NCBI RefSeq assembly: GCF_000304475.1
Contig: NC_018943.1
Coordinates: forward strand, 124,001-188,000
DNA length: 64,000 bases
Direction of reading: 5' to 3'
DNA from: Kazachstania africana CBS 2517
Taxonomy: Eukaryota; Ascomycota; Saccharomycetes; Saccharomycetales; Saccharomycetaceae
Shown: positions 24,648-38,200 of the stretch, one piece after another
Layout of the letters: each line of letters starts with the position of its first letter
Position numbering within the stretch: the stretch's first letter is position 1
Translations under genes and position numbers: made by a program
Notes under the pieces: model-generated
Seen by the model: the letters and a program-made list of their open reading frames with translations, nothing else
Told to the model about the DNA's origin: nothing
The model's database searches: none

Positions 24648-26045
24648 TTATTTTTTAAAATTATCGTAGTCTTTTTTTTGTTGAATCTTGGGTAGGCATA
24701 ATGTTGATTATATCTTCTTACAGTCATTTATCATATCATGTATAAGCAGACCGATGGTTTGGCTTCATCTCCCTGCCGAAGCCCTTCTTTATTTTGCAAA
24801 ATTTCAGTGAGCTTAACGAACGGCTTCACGATGCGGGTAAAAAATCAACAATTCTTTATAAGCGCCGGCTGGAAAAAAAATTTTCAACTTTTCTACTTTC
24901 TCAATGTACTTAACAATATTGAATCAAAAATTATACGATTCTGGTTCAAAGTTGTCCACAATAGTAACTAGTGAGATTATGAGGTTATAGAAGACTATGT
25001 TATTATTTTTTGTGTAGTTTAGTTGAGCCAGTAGGCATCAGTAGTTTCATGATTCAATATGTTACCAATTGTTGATTTTTGAAATTAACTATTCTTTCCA
25101 AAGCTCTTTGTCAGGGGATTTCTCAGTTTATTATCTATAAACCACCAATACAGAAGTGCCTGTTACAGTTTTGGTAAATTAATATTGCTGGTAGTTCATT
25201 ATTCTTCGTTTTGAAGAGCCTAAATGGATAAATTTGGTCGGAAATGCCTTCGTTCTGAGGACGATCTCGTTCAATGTTACAGCAATGAGGATCTTAAGAG
25301 TTGAGAGCAGCATAGAAGCATATTTGTTTCAACTTTTCCATGGCTGCTCTCGTAGTAAAGAACTTCACATCTTATCAATTTAAACTTATATGGCGGTTGA
25401 ACTCTTGGTATAACAAGACTTTGACATGATAAAAATAAAGGTACTAAGGAAAAATTATACCTCACTCTGGAAAGCTAGATTTTGCCTTGGGTTTTATTCT
25501 CTTTTGTTCGAACAATATTTCTTGAAAGACCCAAATATAAACTTAAATATGGGCAAATGGCTGTCTAATAAAGGACTGGAGCAATTGTGGTGCATTATCC
25601 TATGAAATAGTCTGATATCAGAACGGTCTCTGTGTAGGGGAATGGTTCTGGAGTTCTAGATCCTCACTCTTACTTACAGGCAACTTCCTACTGATTACAG
25701 TTAACTGTTTGTAAAACAGAATCTTGATACATAGCGACATTGAGGAACAGGCTATGTTCCTTATCTTGCTAATGAATTTTTCGGTGGCTTATTTCACAAC
25801 TCTCATTTGTATCATTTTCAATAAAAGTACCCGTTCTATTATCGAGATACATACATCACATATTCAAAAAATTGACACACTGTCAAATATACAGTACAGA
25901 TTATAGACTGACATAACATTTTTTAACAAAAAAGATATTAATTTTTACTAAAATATATATTAAATAAAAATATCATTGGATTCATTAACTAAATTAAAAT
26001 AGTAGTAACTACGTATTATTCGTCATTAAATGAAAACACTGTAAC

Positions 26046-27719
26046 TTAAAGCATTCTCTTGTAAAATGGCTTGTCATCTTGAGTGAAAGCAGCTTCATCA
26101 AAATCAGCACCTCTTCTAGCTGGTGGGATCCAGTCAGCAGACTTCCATGGTAAGACACCTTCTTGCCACATAACATCGACTTCTTCTAGAGTCAAACCTT
26201 TTGTTTCTGGAACGAAGAAGAAAACGTAGAACCAAGCGAAACATAGACAGCCCATGAAGACGTAACCGTAGTAGAAGTTAATGGCACCTGTAATGAATGG
26301 AGTGAAGAAACCAATCAAGAAATTCCAGAACCAATTAGCAGCAGTAGATAAAGCCATACCTTTAGCCTTAACTCTCAATGGGAATGTCTCAGAGACAATA
26401 ACATAAGCAATTGGCGCCCACGTGGTAGCGAAACAGAAAATGAAGAAACAAGTGAAAACAATCATACAATTACCAGCACCCTTAGATGATGGTTGGTCAT
26501 CACCATTTGGATATAATCTAGTGACACCAACAGAAGCAAAGACAACCATACAGCAGATCATACCAACAGCACCCCATAATAGACATCTACGACGACCAAA
26601 TCTTTCGACAAAGTAGATACCAACGAAAGTAGAAGCAAAGTTAACAACACCAATAATGATGGAGGTTTCAAAAGAATCTTCTAGACCAATGGACTTGAAA
26701 ATGGAAGTACCATAGTAGAAGAAATAATTGGCACCAGTCAATTGTTGTAAAGTTTGAATACTAATACCCATAATTAAACGTTGTAAAATTTTACCCTTTG
26801 GAGAGAATAATTCACCCCAAGATGCGTTACCAGCAGCTCTTTCAGCTTCAATACCGGCACTTAATAATTCAACTTCAGCAATAACAGATGGATCATCGAT
26901 GGAAACCTTATTAGAAACAGCAATTGAACGCTTGGCTTCTTCAACCTTGTTAACTTCTAATAAGTAACGTGGAGATTCTGGGACTAAGAACATAGCACCG
27001 ATCATGAATAAGGCCCATGCGAAACCTAAACCTAACGGAACTCTCCATTGAGTAGAGTTAGAGTAAGATTCTTTGGTACCATAGTTAGTACAGTAACCAA
27101 TGAAGATACCTAAAGTAATCATTAATTGATAACATGAGACTAAAGTACCTCTTAAATGCTTTGGAGAAACTTCAGAAATTAATAATGGAGAGTAGACAGC
27201 AATACCACCGACACCCAAACCGGCAATAATTCTACCGATGAAGTATTGGTACCACTTGTCAATGGAGGCGATGGAAATAAGAATACCGACCATATAGACG
27301 ATAGTGACAATGACTAGAGCAATTCTGCGGCCATATTGGTCACCTAGCTTAGAGAAAACGATACCACCAATAGCACAACCGATACAGAAAATAGAGACAA
27401 TTAAACCAGTTCTAACTTTTGAGAAATAATAACTACCGTCTGGATGTTGCATACCAAATCTTCTCATGAAATCAGTTTGAGAAAGATAACCACCAATGGT
27501 ACCAGTATCCCAACCGAAAACGAAACCACCGAAGGCAACCATTAAACAAATAATAGAGACACCAACATAAGCGGAAGCTGGTTTCTTTGGGATTTCAATA
27601 ACAGCATTAGCATTATCTTCAGCAAAAGAGTTGACATCTTTGCTGTCAGTTTTGGCTAGCGGGTCTGAGACGACTGAATGTGGCTCAGAAGTAGATTCGT
27701 GAGAACTTTGGTTATCCAT
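26046..27719 (-). CDS. HXT: Hexose transporter, Hxt family (copy 2)
   Basis: Plasma-membrane sugar facilitator of 557 residues starting at a clear ATG (MDNQSSHES). It has [14 protein letters not shown] at 64-77, the PESPRYL motif, [14 protein letters not shown] in TM7, and [10 protein letters not shown] before the cytosolic C-terminus, which ends in KPFYKRML. The TM10 pair is Phe/Tyr as in copy 1, so glucose rather than galactose is the expected main substrate. It lies in the same orientation as copies 1 and 3 and is clearly the closest relative of copy 1, with patches of almost unchanged DNA (for example 27299-27390 against 20190-20280) set in more diverged sequence, a sign of past gene conversion. 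Two Rgt1-type sites lie about 0.85-0.95 kb upstream. Confidence 0.95.
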   Translation of the reverse strand: MDNQSSHESTSEPHSVVSDPLAKTDSKDVNSFAEDNANAVIEIPKKPASAYVGVSIICLMVAFGGFVFGWDTGTIGGYLSQTDFMRRFGMQHPDGSYYFSKVRTGLIVSIFCIGCAIGGIVFSKLGDQYGRRIALVIVTIVYMVGILISIASIDKWYQYFIGRIIAGLGVGGIAVYSPLLISEVSPKHLRGTLVSCYQLMITLGIFIGYCTNYGTKESYSNSTQWRVPLGLGFAWALFMIGAMFLVPESPRYLLEVNKVEEAKRSIAVSNKVSIDDPSVIAEVELLSAGIEAERAAGNASWGELFSPKGKILQRLIMGISIQTLQQLTGANYFFYYGTSIFKSIGLEDSFETSIIIGVVNFASTFVGIYFVERFGRRRCLLWGAVGMICCMVVFASVGVTRLYPNGDDQPSSKGAGNCMIVFTCFFIFCFATTWAPIAYVIVSETFPLRVKAKGMALSTAANWFWNFLIGFFTPFITGAINFYYGYVFMGCLCFAWFYVFFFVPETKGLTLEEVDVMWQEGVLPWKSADWIPPARRGADFDEAAFTQDDKPFYKRML

Positions 27720-29416
27720 TGCTAGAATGTAATAATGTTTAACAAATGAAGTTGTTGATTAGTGATGTTTTATTATTAAATAAAATATTAAAGAAAAAAT
27801 AGGAAATGAAATTGAAAAGATTAAGTTTGTTGTGTTATTTGCCTTTATATAGCTATTTTTTTTTCATTTCCCAGTTGAATTCATTTCATCATCTAACCAT
27901 TTAACTTTTTATGCTTGTTGATCATCGAGAAGAAAATATGGTTCCACTTATGGTGGACTAAGGTTTTCTTTTTTGAAGACTCCATTACTCCAAACGCTGG
28001 AGAATAAAGCAACAACATCGAGTCTGTTCGGCTGCTTCTTCGTCTGATGTTTCGAAAATTGAAGCTGCTCTTGCTTATTTTGAGGACACACATACAAGCG
28101 GAAATGTGCATCCATACTAAACACTCTGTAGGAAGAAATTTGTGGGGAAATAAGGCATGTTGAAAGCTGGGAGACAACACTCCGACTCCTGAACTAATAA
28201 TTGATACTACTATGAAAAGGAAATAGCTATGAACTAATCTGGACTAATTTCAAGACATTCCTGCTGCCAAACACAGAGGAAAGAAAAAAATTGAACCATC
28301 GAAGTAAAAGACTTACTTCATACATGATACCCCACCATTTCCTCGGTGAATATCACTGAAAAGTTCCGACGATCTTTGAGGCAAACAGTATTTCATAAGA
28401 ATTTGTCTAAGCAAAATCTCCCTTTTTGGAACGTTGTAAAAGGGTCCTCGACATTCCCGAATTTAGCGTTGTGTTGTCTTTTTTGAGTAAATCGCGAGCG
28501 CCGCTCATCCAGGGACTTATCATTCCTGCGTCGTTTTCTGAGCCGATGTGTGACTCCACGGAAAAATACTTCTTTTTTTTTTCGTTTGTTTGCTTTCGTT
28601 CGTGTTTTTCTTTTTAATCAACCGAATGGAACGAGTACAGAAATACGCGGAGAATGGACGAAACAATTCGGGGAAAAGCCTTAGTTGCCAGCCCTTCACC
28701 TACTTAAAGGGGAAATTAATCAGATGGGCCAACAACTGTTATGAGAGAAAAGCGGTCCCCGAGGCTTTGGAATCATGCAACTCATACCATCATGCTGCTT
28801 GTTTTCTATTGATGTAGACAATTTACAATATGGTGGTTGCAGTCAATGCCATTTTACATGTCTTATTCTCAACTTCCAGGCTTAGGGGTATATTTTGCAA
28901 TATCTTGAGGTCTTGAGGAATTACCTTTCTTTTAGCGTCTTAGGGCTTGCAAAAAGTTGGCTTTAGCACCCATCTTTTTCTGTTTTTTCGTTTCGCTGAC
29001 ATGTGTGTCCCCAGGGTCCCTCGTGTGGACGACTCCCTTCCGAATGAGAGACCCAATGGTTCCTCCAGTCGGGACAAGAGGTATCCGCCTAATGCATTAT
29101 ATCATTGAAGTCATGAAAAAAGAAGTGTCACCAACAAACTGGTACAATTATTTTTCTGTTCTGACTTTCAATACTTGTTGATATATAGAGAGACAAAACA
29201 CTCAGATTAGAAAAGCAAACTTGCTTTCTCTATAAAACCTGTCTCATAAGATTGACTACCTCAATATTCATTTTATTATAAAAACCCTGTCATCATGAAA
29301 CATATATTCAATGAACTTGAAAAAAAGAAACTAAGCTTCGTGAACTTTCATTAAGATAATAAAGATACTGATAGATATAGATATACGAGAAAGTATTTTC
29401 TAATTAATTAAAATTT
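27720..29416. other. Promoter region of permease copy 2
   Basis: A 1.7 kb spacer with no gene. A TATA-like element lies near 27844-27850 (TTTATATAG). Rgt1-type matches are at 28559-28565 and 28648-28654. The part from 28960 to 29100 is locally G+C-rich. Short open frames here do not resemble proteins I know. Confidence 0.5.
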
Positions 29417-31096
29417 CTACAACAATACTTTGTACCATGGCTTATCATCTTGACTGAATTTACTTTGGTCGAAATCAGCGCCTCTTCTGGCAGGTGGAAG
29501 CCATTCTGCAGATTTCCATGGTAAGACACCAGTTGTCCACATTTCTTCAATTTCTTCCAATGTTAGACCTTTAGTTTCTGGAATAAAGAAGTACACATAG
29601 AACCAACTAGCAAACAAACAACCAGTGAAGACGTATCCGTAGTAGAAATTAATGGCACCGGTGATAAATGGAGTGAAGAAACTAATCAAGAAACCCCAAA
29701 GCCAATTGGAAGCACTAGCTAAAGACATGCATTTGGATCTAACTCTCAGTGGGAATGATTCGGAAATAATAACCCAAGCAACTGGAGCCCATGAAATAGC
29801 GTAACAGAAAATATAGAAACATGTGAAGACAATCATACAGTCACCAGCACCCTTAGATGATGCTTCGTCTTGACCATGTGGATACAATCTGGTAACACCA
29901 ACAGATGCATAAATAACCATACAGCACATCATACTAGCAGCACCGTATAACAACATTGTACGACGGCCATAATGTTCAACTGTGTATAAAGCAAAGAAAG
30001 TCGATGCGAAGTTAACAACACCAATAACAATAGATGTTTCAAATGAATCGCTCATACCGACAGATTTGAAAATTGTGGTACCATAATAGAAGAAATAATT
30101 ATTACCAGTTAATTGTTGGAGGGCTTGAACTAAAATACCCATAAGGACACGTTGGAAAACTTTACTCTTTGTAGAAAATAATTCCCCCCAAGATGCAGTA
30201 CCAGCTGCCCTCTCTGCTTCAATACCACCCAAAATTAAATCTAACTCAAACTGAATAGCTGGATCCTCGGTGGAAACCTTATTTGATCTGGCTAAGGAAC
30301 GTTTAGCTTCTTCAATCTTGTTAAATTCACATAAGTAACGTGGGGATTCTGGAACCAGTAAAGTACCACCGATCATGAACAAAGCCCATGCGAAACCTAA
30401 ACCTAATGGAACTCTCCATTGAACAGAGTTGGAGTAACTTTTAGTACCGTAGTTAGTACAGTAACCAACGAAAATACCTGCTGTGATCATCAATTGATAT
30501 GATGAAACTAATGTACCTCTTAAATGTTTTGGAGATGTTTCAGAAATTAACATTGGGCATAAAACAGAAATTCCACCGACACCCATACCAGAAATAATTC
30601 TACCAATGAAATATTGGTACCACTTATCAACAGAAGCAATTGAAATAACAATACCAACGATATAGACAACCACGACTGTGACGATACCCATTTTACGACC
30701 ATACATATCACCAACCTTAGATAAGAGAATACAACCAAAAGCACAACCAATGTTGAAGATACCAACAATCAAACCTTCTCTGACATTCGAGAAGTAGTAG
30801 CTACCATCTCTATGTTCCATACCGAATCTTCTTAAGAAATCAGTTTGTGCAACAAAACCAGAAATAGTACCGGTATCCCATCCAAAAATGAAACCACCGA
30901 AGGCAACAGAAAGACAAAGAAGACATACGGTAACATATTCTGATAATGGCTTCTTTGGAAGTTCATTAATATGATTTTCTTCATTAGATTGATACTCTTT
31001 TAAGTTTTCTTCGGAAGCCTTGTTATCTTCTGTGGACATGTGACTACTAACAGTAGAGTTAGAATTGTCAATAATATTGTTTGATTCAGCAGTCAT
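29417..31096 (-). CDS. HXT: Gal2-like hexose/galactose permease (copy 3)
   Basis: Sugar facilitator of 559 residues, starting at the ATG at 31094-31096 (MTAESNN). The open frame runs 11 codons further to a TTG that I do not use. It has [14 protein letters not shown] at 67-80, PESPRYL at 249-255 and [14 protein letters not shown] starting at 327. TM10 reads [12 protein letters not shown], with Tyr432 and Trp441 nine residues apart. In S. cerevisiae Gal2 the equivalent pair (Tyr446, Trp455) is needed for galactose transport, whereas glucose carriers have Phe/Tyr. The double Asn in TM7 and the segment [20 protein letters not shown] also resemble Gal2. None of the other five copies has the Tyr/Trp state. 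Galactose transport is therefore inferred for this copy. CGG-N11-CCG Gal4-type patterns occur upstream at 31766-31782 and 33375-33391, but one also occurs before copy 1, so that is weak support. Confidence 0.93.
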   Translation of the reverse strand: MTAESNNIIDNSNSTVSSHMSTEDNKASEENLKEYQSNEENHINELPKKPLSEYVTVCLLCLSVAFGGFIFGWDTGTISGFVAQTDFLRRFGMEHRDGSYYFSNVREGLIVGIFNIGCAFGCILLSKVGDMYGRKMGIVTVVVVYIVGIVISIASVDKWYQYFIGRIISGMGVGGISVLCPMLISETSPKHLRGTLVSSYQLMITAGIFVGYCTNYGTKSYSNSVQWRVPLGLGFAWALFMIGGTLLVPESPRYLCEFNKIEEAKRSLARSNKVSTEDPAIQFELDLILGGIEAERAAGTASWGELFSTKSKVFQRVLMGILVQALQQLTGNNYFFYYGTTIFKSVGMSDSFETSIVIGVVNFASTFFALYTVEHYGRRTMLLYGAASMMCCMVIYASVGVTRLYPHGQDEASSKGAGDCMIVFTCFYIFCYAISWAPVAWVIISESFPLRVRSKCMSLASASNWLWGFLISFFTPFITGAINFYYGYVFTGCLFASWFYVYFFIPETKGLTLEEIEEMWTTGVLPWKSAEWLPPARRGADFDQSKFSQDDKPWYKVLL

Positions 31097-34000
31097 TATT
31101 ACTATTGAATGATTCTTTTTTGATATCAATTTAGGATTTAATAAGATAAAAGATCATGATCCAAAAGATTTTAGGGCCTTTATATACACAAGTATTAGGT
31201 TGTTCTATTATGATCTTTCTCATAACCAAAGAGATGGTTGCTGGTCTCATTATCATCACTTCGCTCCACTATGGTCCGAGCAGCCCTTTCTGATTGGCTT
31301 CAATCCCTGTATTATCGTGCATGTCAAGGTAAAACTTCAAACGGTTGTGTATTGAAATAGCCAAGAGTAATTATGATCCTCCCTGTACATCGTTTGGTAA
31401 GGAATTGTGTTTTATCTACAGATAAAATTAACTTTATATTTAGCGATATAATGTGGGAGAGTATATTCTTTACTGTGAAAACACTGAACAACGTCGAGGC
31501 CTAAATGCCTGATATTTCACGCCAAGGAATCATTAGTTTAATTTTTGCAGTATGGAAGAAGTAAGCCAAGACGAAACCTGTCCTCGAATAATTGAGTATT
31601 CCACGAGGCAAAGGTGGATATGCTAATTTCACAAACACAGAATATTTTGCAGCGTATTTTCATCCATCCATGTTGCCTGCAGCAACATGGTTTGAATAAA
31701 ATGATCATTATAAAGAACAACTTCGTACTCAAGTTTCCTTGACTGGAAATAGGTAAATTTTGTCTCGGCAACGTATCCGCCGACCGAAAAAAATCAGGAG
31801 AAAAAGGAGCTTGTTAGAAGTCCAAAGCTATTTATGTTAGACGAGGTCTTGGAAAAAAATGACAGGTCAAGATCACAATGTTGTAATAATGGATAGGGCT
31901 TGTAAATGCTAATTTGATCTTGAAGAGCCTGATGCCCACTTATGCTTAAAACATTTTAACATGTAAAGATGTACTCGGTGGCAGCTCGAAAAACATAGAG
32001 TAAGATATGAGTTCCAAATTGCCTCACTTGCAAGGTTTCCTAATCTATCATCATGTCTTCCAGGCATTTTGTGAAATTTTGAGAGCAGCTGTTGGTTTTC
32101 TTAATTTAATATTGTTCAAACACCAACTTTTTGTCAATATGTCTACCATTAATTGTCAATTTAGCTAAAACCCACGAAGGTAAAGAGCATTTTACGTAAA
32201 CGCTTTAATCATGCCTGTTGTAATGGCTACATGATTATTGAATTCCACATCCCGTAGGTTTCGAAGATCCTATTATTTGGAGTCTAGAGACGCGAGACAT
32301 TCTTACTACGTTGGATAACCGTTTCATGACTTAAATCTCTTGCTTCTTGGAAAAAAAAAGACGTTATTCCATAACAGAAATGCAAATTCAGGGAATGCGT
32401 TGTTTTAAGTACTATTACAGTTGGCATCGAATCCCCCAAAGATTTAGGTAACAAACAAAAACTACAACTAAATTTACTTGTCACCTTGACGGGAATAGAC
32501 AAGCTGTCGTAACTCGCAAAATAACAATATGGAAAGACAGAGAAATAGGTAAAAACAGCCGAACAGTAATTAGTTGCATGTACAGAATATTTGTTTTCAA
32601 GTTACAATATATTGTGTCTCTAACTGTATGCAGGAAGAGGAGGCTATTATTGGCATCAAGCCTCTGTTCGGTAAAGGAATAATTCAACGCTTCATTTCCG
32701 TCATTCAATAGATCCTCCGTGAACTAATTATTAGTGAGTGGTCAAATAATAATAAAATATACTAATAGCTACTAAGAGTGGTCAAATTTTTCTTTGTGAT
32801 TTGTACTATGACTGGTTCAAACACTTATTCTCAATTAGATAATATCAAGAATTTCAATGTCCTTGAAGTTCATCTTGTAGATGAAGTAATCAAGAATTAG
32901 ATCTAATTCATACGAAGTAAAATTCCAAGAAAGATATCGCATGAAAATGGCAAGCGTCAATATATGATCCCTCCAGTACAAAATTGTTTGATTTAAATAA
33001 TGCCCTTCTGAAAAAAGAATACATGTAAAATCATAGATACGTTTTGGACCGTCATGTCAACCCAGGGTCCGAAAATATCGAGTCTCCGTATCGTTGGCTC
33101 TTAGGGTTAATGGGAAAGTAAATGAGGTCTTTTCCAAAAATCTGTCATTCCGACCATTTGTCGATTAGGTCTTGTTGAACGCATTGAATGATTGCACTTT
33201 CCTCAAATACGGTCGAGTCGCGTGTGCTGGTAATTTCTACATTAAGAGTTATGCTAACCCCTTTTTAAGATTTTTGTTGCACGCCCTTTTCTCAGCTCCT
33301 TTTAAGGTTTCAAGTTGACATAAGCAGTTGAAAATGCCGGTACGGAGTGATTGTCCCCATGGCGCAAGACCTACCGGCACGCTGTCTTCCGAAGTGGAGC
33401 AAGAAAGCTAAAGACAGAAGGAAGTAACATCTGGTTGCAGTGTAGTTTTTCGGTGGAACAAAACTTGGGAGTGGCTATTCAACTGGGGCAATTAATTATA
33501 TTTTGCTATTCTCTGCATACTTGTGAATACGTGTTTTCTCCATTTTCAGCTTCAAGAATAAACTGTTTAAGTTTGTATTAAGACAGCCCCGTCATGGGTT
33601 CGTTGATTACTTGATGTTTATGGTAAGACAACTATAATCATGGGGTATTCTGATTATTTAGCAAAGGTAATTTTACAATCAAGATCAAATGCAAATTCAG
33701 ATTTGCTCATTCATCGACAAATTTTTAATAATATCCATTTTCTTTTCTCGTTTTGCTCCTATTTTGCTTTTTCGATATGGAACAAATGCAGATAGCATTT
33801 GTTCCAAACAGACCACCCCAGATTGTTCTTTTCCTATATATCCTCTCCAGGAAAAACGTAGACTTTTATATAATTTTTCAATCCTAAAACGTCACACGTT
33901 TCTCTGTTACCAACGTCCACATGTCGAGGGAATCTTGTTCTGCCTCCGTCCCCCGCGAAAATTTCTTGAGTGAAAAATTCATGCGTAATGAAATTATAAT

Positions 34001-34116
34001 CCTTTGGAAAATTAATCCACATCAACCACTATCTGTTAAGTATAGAAAGACCATTCCCAACGATAGGTTCCTACTGCACATAGATAGATCTCTAAAACTA
34101 TTTTTAAGTATTCATC
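31097..34116. other. Divergent 3 kb spacer between copy 3 and the YML131W-like gene
   Basis: No gene is seen. The spacer holds both promoters. A TATA-like run lies at about 31180 (TTTATATACA). An Rgt1-type match is at 31272-31278 and CGG-N11-CCG patterns are at 31766-31782 and 33375-33391. The remaining open frames are under 95 codons and overlap on both strands. Confidence 0.45.
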
Positions 34117-35217
34117 ATGGTCACTGTCAATGCTAAACAATGGGTATTGAAAACTGAGACTGCCCCAGGAACGCCTTTTAATTTTGACTTCAAAAGTTCT
34201 GATTCAACATTCGAACTTGTATCAAAGACGATAAATTCTGATGAATTGATTGAGGGAGATATTTTATTAGAAACTTTGTACGTTTCTAATGATCCCGCTC
34301 AGAAATTCTGGATTATCACTGCTGACAAGAACTATGCTGCAGGCACTCAAGTTGGTGAGTTAATCCCAGCAAGAGGTATTGGTAAAGTCATTGCATCCAA
34401 AAATAGTGCCCTCAAAGTAGGTCAACTCGTTAGTGCAAATATTCGTTGGACAACTCATAATGTGATATCAGCAAAGGAAGCAAACGAATTGAAAGTATTA
34501 TCAAGGGAAAATGTTGGTGAATTGTGGTGGTATTTATCTATTCTTGGTGGCACTGCCCTAACTGCCTATTTTATTTTCTATAAATATGCAGAGTTGAGAG
34601 AAAGAAAAGAGGATTTTGGTAAAGTATTTTTGATTTCCGGTGCAGCTGGTGCTGTTGGTTCTGTATCCGTACAATTAGCAGTAAATGTATTCAAAGCATC
34701 TAAAGTCATTGCAATTGCGGGTGGCCCCAAAAAGGTTAGGTATGTAGAGTCTTTTGGTGACCAAGTAGTTGGAGTTGACTATAAAGATCCAGATTTTGAA
34801 TCCAAATTGTTAAAAGCTTGTGGTGGCGAAAATACAGTCGATTATTTCATTGACAATGTTGGAGGGGAAATCCTAGATTTCAGTGTCAAATTACTAAAGC
34901 CTATGAGTATGATTCTTGCCTGTGGCTCTATTAGTGGATATAATGATCCAAGTAAGTTTGTCTTCAAGAGCTACATGGGTGTTCTTACCAAGAGATTGAT
35001 TATTAAGGGTTTATTACTGACCGATAATGCTTCAGAATATCCACAAGCTTTCCAGAAGTTAGCTGCATTGATTAAAGAAGGTAAACTTAACGTTTCTAAT
35101 TCTGCCACAATCAAGGATGCTACTGGAGAGAATTTTAAAGATGTTCCTTTGATCTGGAATGGGTTATTCTCCGGTATCAATAAAGGAAAATTGATAACTA
35201 AAATAAATGATGAATGA
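34117..35217 (+). CDS. YML131W: YML131W-like medium-chain NADPH oxidoreductase
   Basis: A 366-residue zinc-free medium-chain reductase of the leukotriene B4 12-hydroxydehydrogenase / prostaglandin reductase type, matching the S. cerevisiae protein YML131W in length and layout. The N-terminal substrate domain includes LYVSNDPAQKFWI at about 54-66 and RGIGKVIAS. The Rossmann domain has SGAAGAVGSVSVQLA near 174-188 for the nucleotide, and the family motif VDYFIDNVGGE follows. No zinc-binding Cys/His set is present. Such enzymes reduce alpha,beta-unsaturated carbonyls and are often induced by electrophile or osmotic stress. That is family knowledge and nothing upstream was identified as a stress element. 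It sits alone among the permease genes, with 4.5 kb to the next gene downstream. Confidence 0.88.
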   Translation: MVTVNAKQWVLKTETAPGTPFNFDFKSSDSTFELVSKTINSDELIEGDILLETLYVSNDPAQKFWIITADKNYAAGTQVGELIPARGIGKVIASKNSALKVGQLVSANIRWTTHNVISAKEANELKVLSRENVGELWWYLSILGGTALTAYFIFYKYAELRERKEDFGKVFLISGAAGAVGSVSVQLAVNVFKASKVIAIAGGPKKVRYVESFGDQVVGVDYKDPDFESKLLKACGGENTVDYFIDNVGGEILDFSVKLLKPMSMILACGSISGYNDPSKFVFKSYMGVLTKRLIIKGLLLTDNASEYPQAFQKLAALIKEGKLNVSNSATIKDATGENFKDVPLIWNGLFSGINKGKLITKINDE

Positions 35218-38200
35218 AAAAACATCTAGGTATATAAATAGCTTTTTTTGTTTAATTAAAGCAACAATTATTTTTTGACCTAATAAATGCAAATTTGAGC
35301 TAAAGACCCTTGCTATTTCCTACTGGGTAAGAAATGCTTCATCAAAGTTTCAACATGACAAAGAAAATGTGTTGATGAAATAACTCAACGATAAACAGTA
35401 ATAATATCATCCAACAAAAGATAAAGCACTACTTCAGTTGTACGGCTAAGCCTCAATTGAATTAAGGGAAGTATCACTTTCAGCCCTGCTCTTTTGTCCT
35501 TTGGCCTATGAACGAGCATTAGACGCACTTGTGTAATAGTTACATAAATGGTTTATAATTAAGGGCTCGTTTAAGAGTACAAGTAAGTCAAATGCGTCTG
35601 AGTATTATTTTCGCATTTAGTTTAAAAGGATTAGTTATTTATATTTTGTACGCTTTACAACATTTTTTCAATTCGATTTCAAATAACCCGGAAGAAAATA
35701 ATGAAAGAAAAAATAAATAAAAACTCGAATAATATAATTCTTAGAGTTTAAATAAACTTCATTATAGGAAGCTCTCATTTAACAAGAAGCTCGAAGTGTA
35801 GAACCAGGCCTAATTGTAGGGATATTATTTTTCAATATTTTTATTTATTTGGTTACTTAGTGTACTTTACTATCATATATAATGTATTATATACCAAACA
35901 TTATGTATTATATTGCTTTCTTGATTAGGAGTGACATATTCTTATTCTTAGAATTTGTCAGGCTTAATATATGATTTTGTTACTAGTAGCTGTCTTCAAT
36001 GCTCTGCAACTTTATTATGGGAATATCTGTAATAAATTCAACAACTAAGATCTATATAACAGCTAATGTAAATCAAAAATTCAGATTAGAACTAATGAAA
36101 AATTTAGATTTAAGTAATCATTTTGTACCCTCGTATAGAAAATATATCACAATATGGTTTATTTATTATTACTATAAGGGAAGCAAGATATAATACGTTA
36201 TGTACTCAGCTTCAAGAATTTATTGCCAAGTAATATCTGTTATTAATCATTATTTATTTATGACATTCTTACATTCAGTGCCGAACTAATAAAAAGATAA
36301 TATAAGACAGTAATTTATTTTTGTATTGGTATATCTTATGTAGTGCCATCTACATAACTGGAAATTACTAAACATTGAAAGATAAAACAAGCGCTTTGTT
36401 ACCCCATCTTTTTGAAAAGAAAAGGAAGCTAAAAGCTGAGAATTCATGACAATGATTATGGCTTCAAGCGATGACATCAAATGCCAGTTGCACCACCCCA
36501 AATGAAAGTACCTCATACTCAGCTGTCCTATTGTTTGCTTTTGTTACTGCTACAATAGAAGGATCCGTGACGATCTAAAAGGACTTTTAACACAAATATT
36601 CAAACAGAAGATGGACATGCCAACTCTGTTTTTTTTCCGAGAATGTGTCCACAGTTTGTTTTGCCACTTTGTGAAGAAATAAAAGGGTCCTTCCGCATTT
36701 AGTCAGACCATATAGAGCATCGCTCTGGAATCACCTTTCCTAAGCTACAGCCACGGAGCCATCCTGGAGAAATAAGTGTGTAGTCATCTAAATTCAAATT
36801 TTATTCGGAGGTCTATCCTAAGATTCAGCGGTTAGCGTCTCGGGGCATATTGTTCCATACCGGAAGAGAGTGGTCCATAGGCTTGGAGCTCAGCAAACAG
36901 AAGTTCAATATGAAAGAGAAAGAGAAGAACTGATAAGGTGGCAAATACATAGACGCTGAACAGATAGCTCAGAAGCACTGCAAAAGTCGAGTTAAGTTTG
37001 ACAATGAGTAACATTTAATATGAAAAGGATCAATTAATTCTTTGTATAAGAAGAGCCAGAATTATTATTTATTTATGACACGTTCAATTTACTTGTCTTG
37101 TTTTATCTTAGATTGGATAAAGCTTCAATTCGTTGCGTTAAAAGATGCTGAGATATCCGCTTTAATATAATCATCACATCCAAGTAATGTGAGGTTGGCG
37201 TTTGGCACCCATAAATTTAGTGAATAAGTACTTGAAGGAGGAGTTCAAATCACTTCTTCAGAAGTATTTCGGCGTATTAGGAGGTTAATATTCCCAGAAT
37301 ACTTGTGTCAGGTCTTATCGTGATGAAGTTTCAGGGACAACTCTATTCGAAGGATTAAAGAAACTTCTCTCTGTACCATACGAGTGAGAAATGTCAGGTA
37401 TAAGATTAGCTTATGCACTCATTTTTCATTACGTCTAAACACAATTGAATTGAGTCATAACAAGACACTTCTACCTGATACAAAGACAGATTATTCAATC
37501 GCATAGCATATTTGTAGCAACTTTCCAAGCTAAAAGTAATTTTTCTTCACAAATAAGTTGTCAGTTCTTTAATCGAGAGAACTTGTCGAGTTGAATTTTT
37601 TTCTAAAAGAATAGTAACTATTGATCGGAGGACATATATTTCCCAAGAAATCATTTTCGAAAATTTCTCTGGGGTATTGGTAAAATTTGATTTCAACGAA
37701 ACATAATTTTTGAGATGTACAATTTTCCAGAAGTGTACTTTCAAAAGTTACAAAACTTCTCGTGTGCTAATTTGTCCAAAGGATTGCCAAACCCAGTTTA
37801 GAAATTGGGACAAATGTACACTTGAAATTACCATGCTCATATGAAAATCAAAACATTTCCAATATGCTAACTAGCCGTAGAACAATTTACATACCAAGCA
37901 AAGTTTAATTTTATCTAAGCGGTGTTGTTACAACTTGTTTTAGCGAAAATCAGCAGATTTCTCCTTTATTTTTTTTTAATGGTGTCATTTCTATGCCAAG
38001 CTCGTTACTACCAAGTTTTCTTGCGCTTGGTCTTCCCATGAAAAATTACTTCATTAATCATACGATTTTATCAGCAATAGAAAAACAAACAAACTCTTGT
38101 ATAGAAACTTAGTTGAAGAACGCTCTCACTGGACCGAAAAATAAGCTTTTTTTTATGAGATCATGCAGAAATAGCGTGGCTGCAAGAATTGGCATTCTGC

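Larger units (their letters stand above)
20648..26045. other. 5.4 kb spacer between permease copies 1 and 2
   Basis: Besides the promoter sites, repeats and tRNA listed separately, I see no gene. The first kilobase (to about 21400) is G+C-richer with T-runs and is the promoter of copy 1; a TATA-like run lies near 20748. The part from 21400 to 23100 and the part from 24700 to 26045 hold only short unrelated open frames. Ty-type relics would be expected near the tRNA, but no open gag or pol frame remains. Confidence 0.5.

Noticed and set aside
35637..35647. Match to the ARS consensus
   Set aside because: Eleven-base AT-rich matches are frequent in this composition; no further origin feature was seen.
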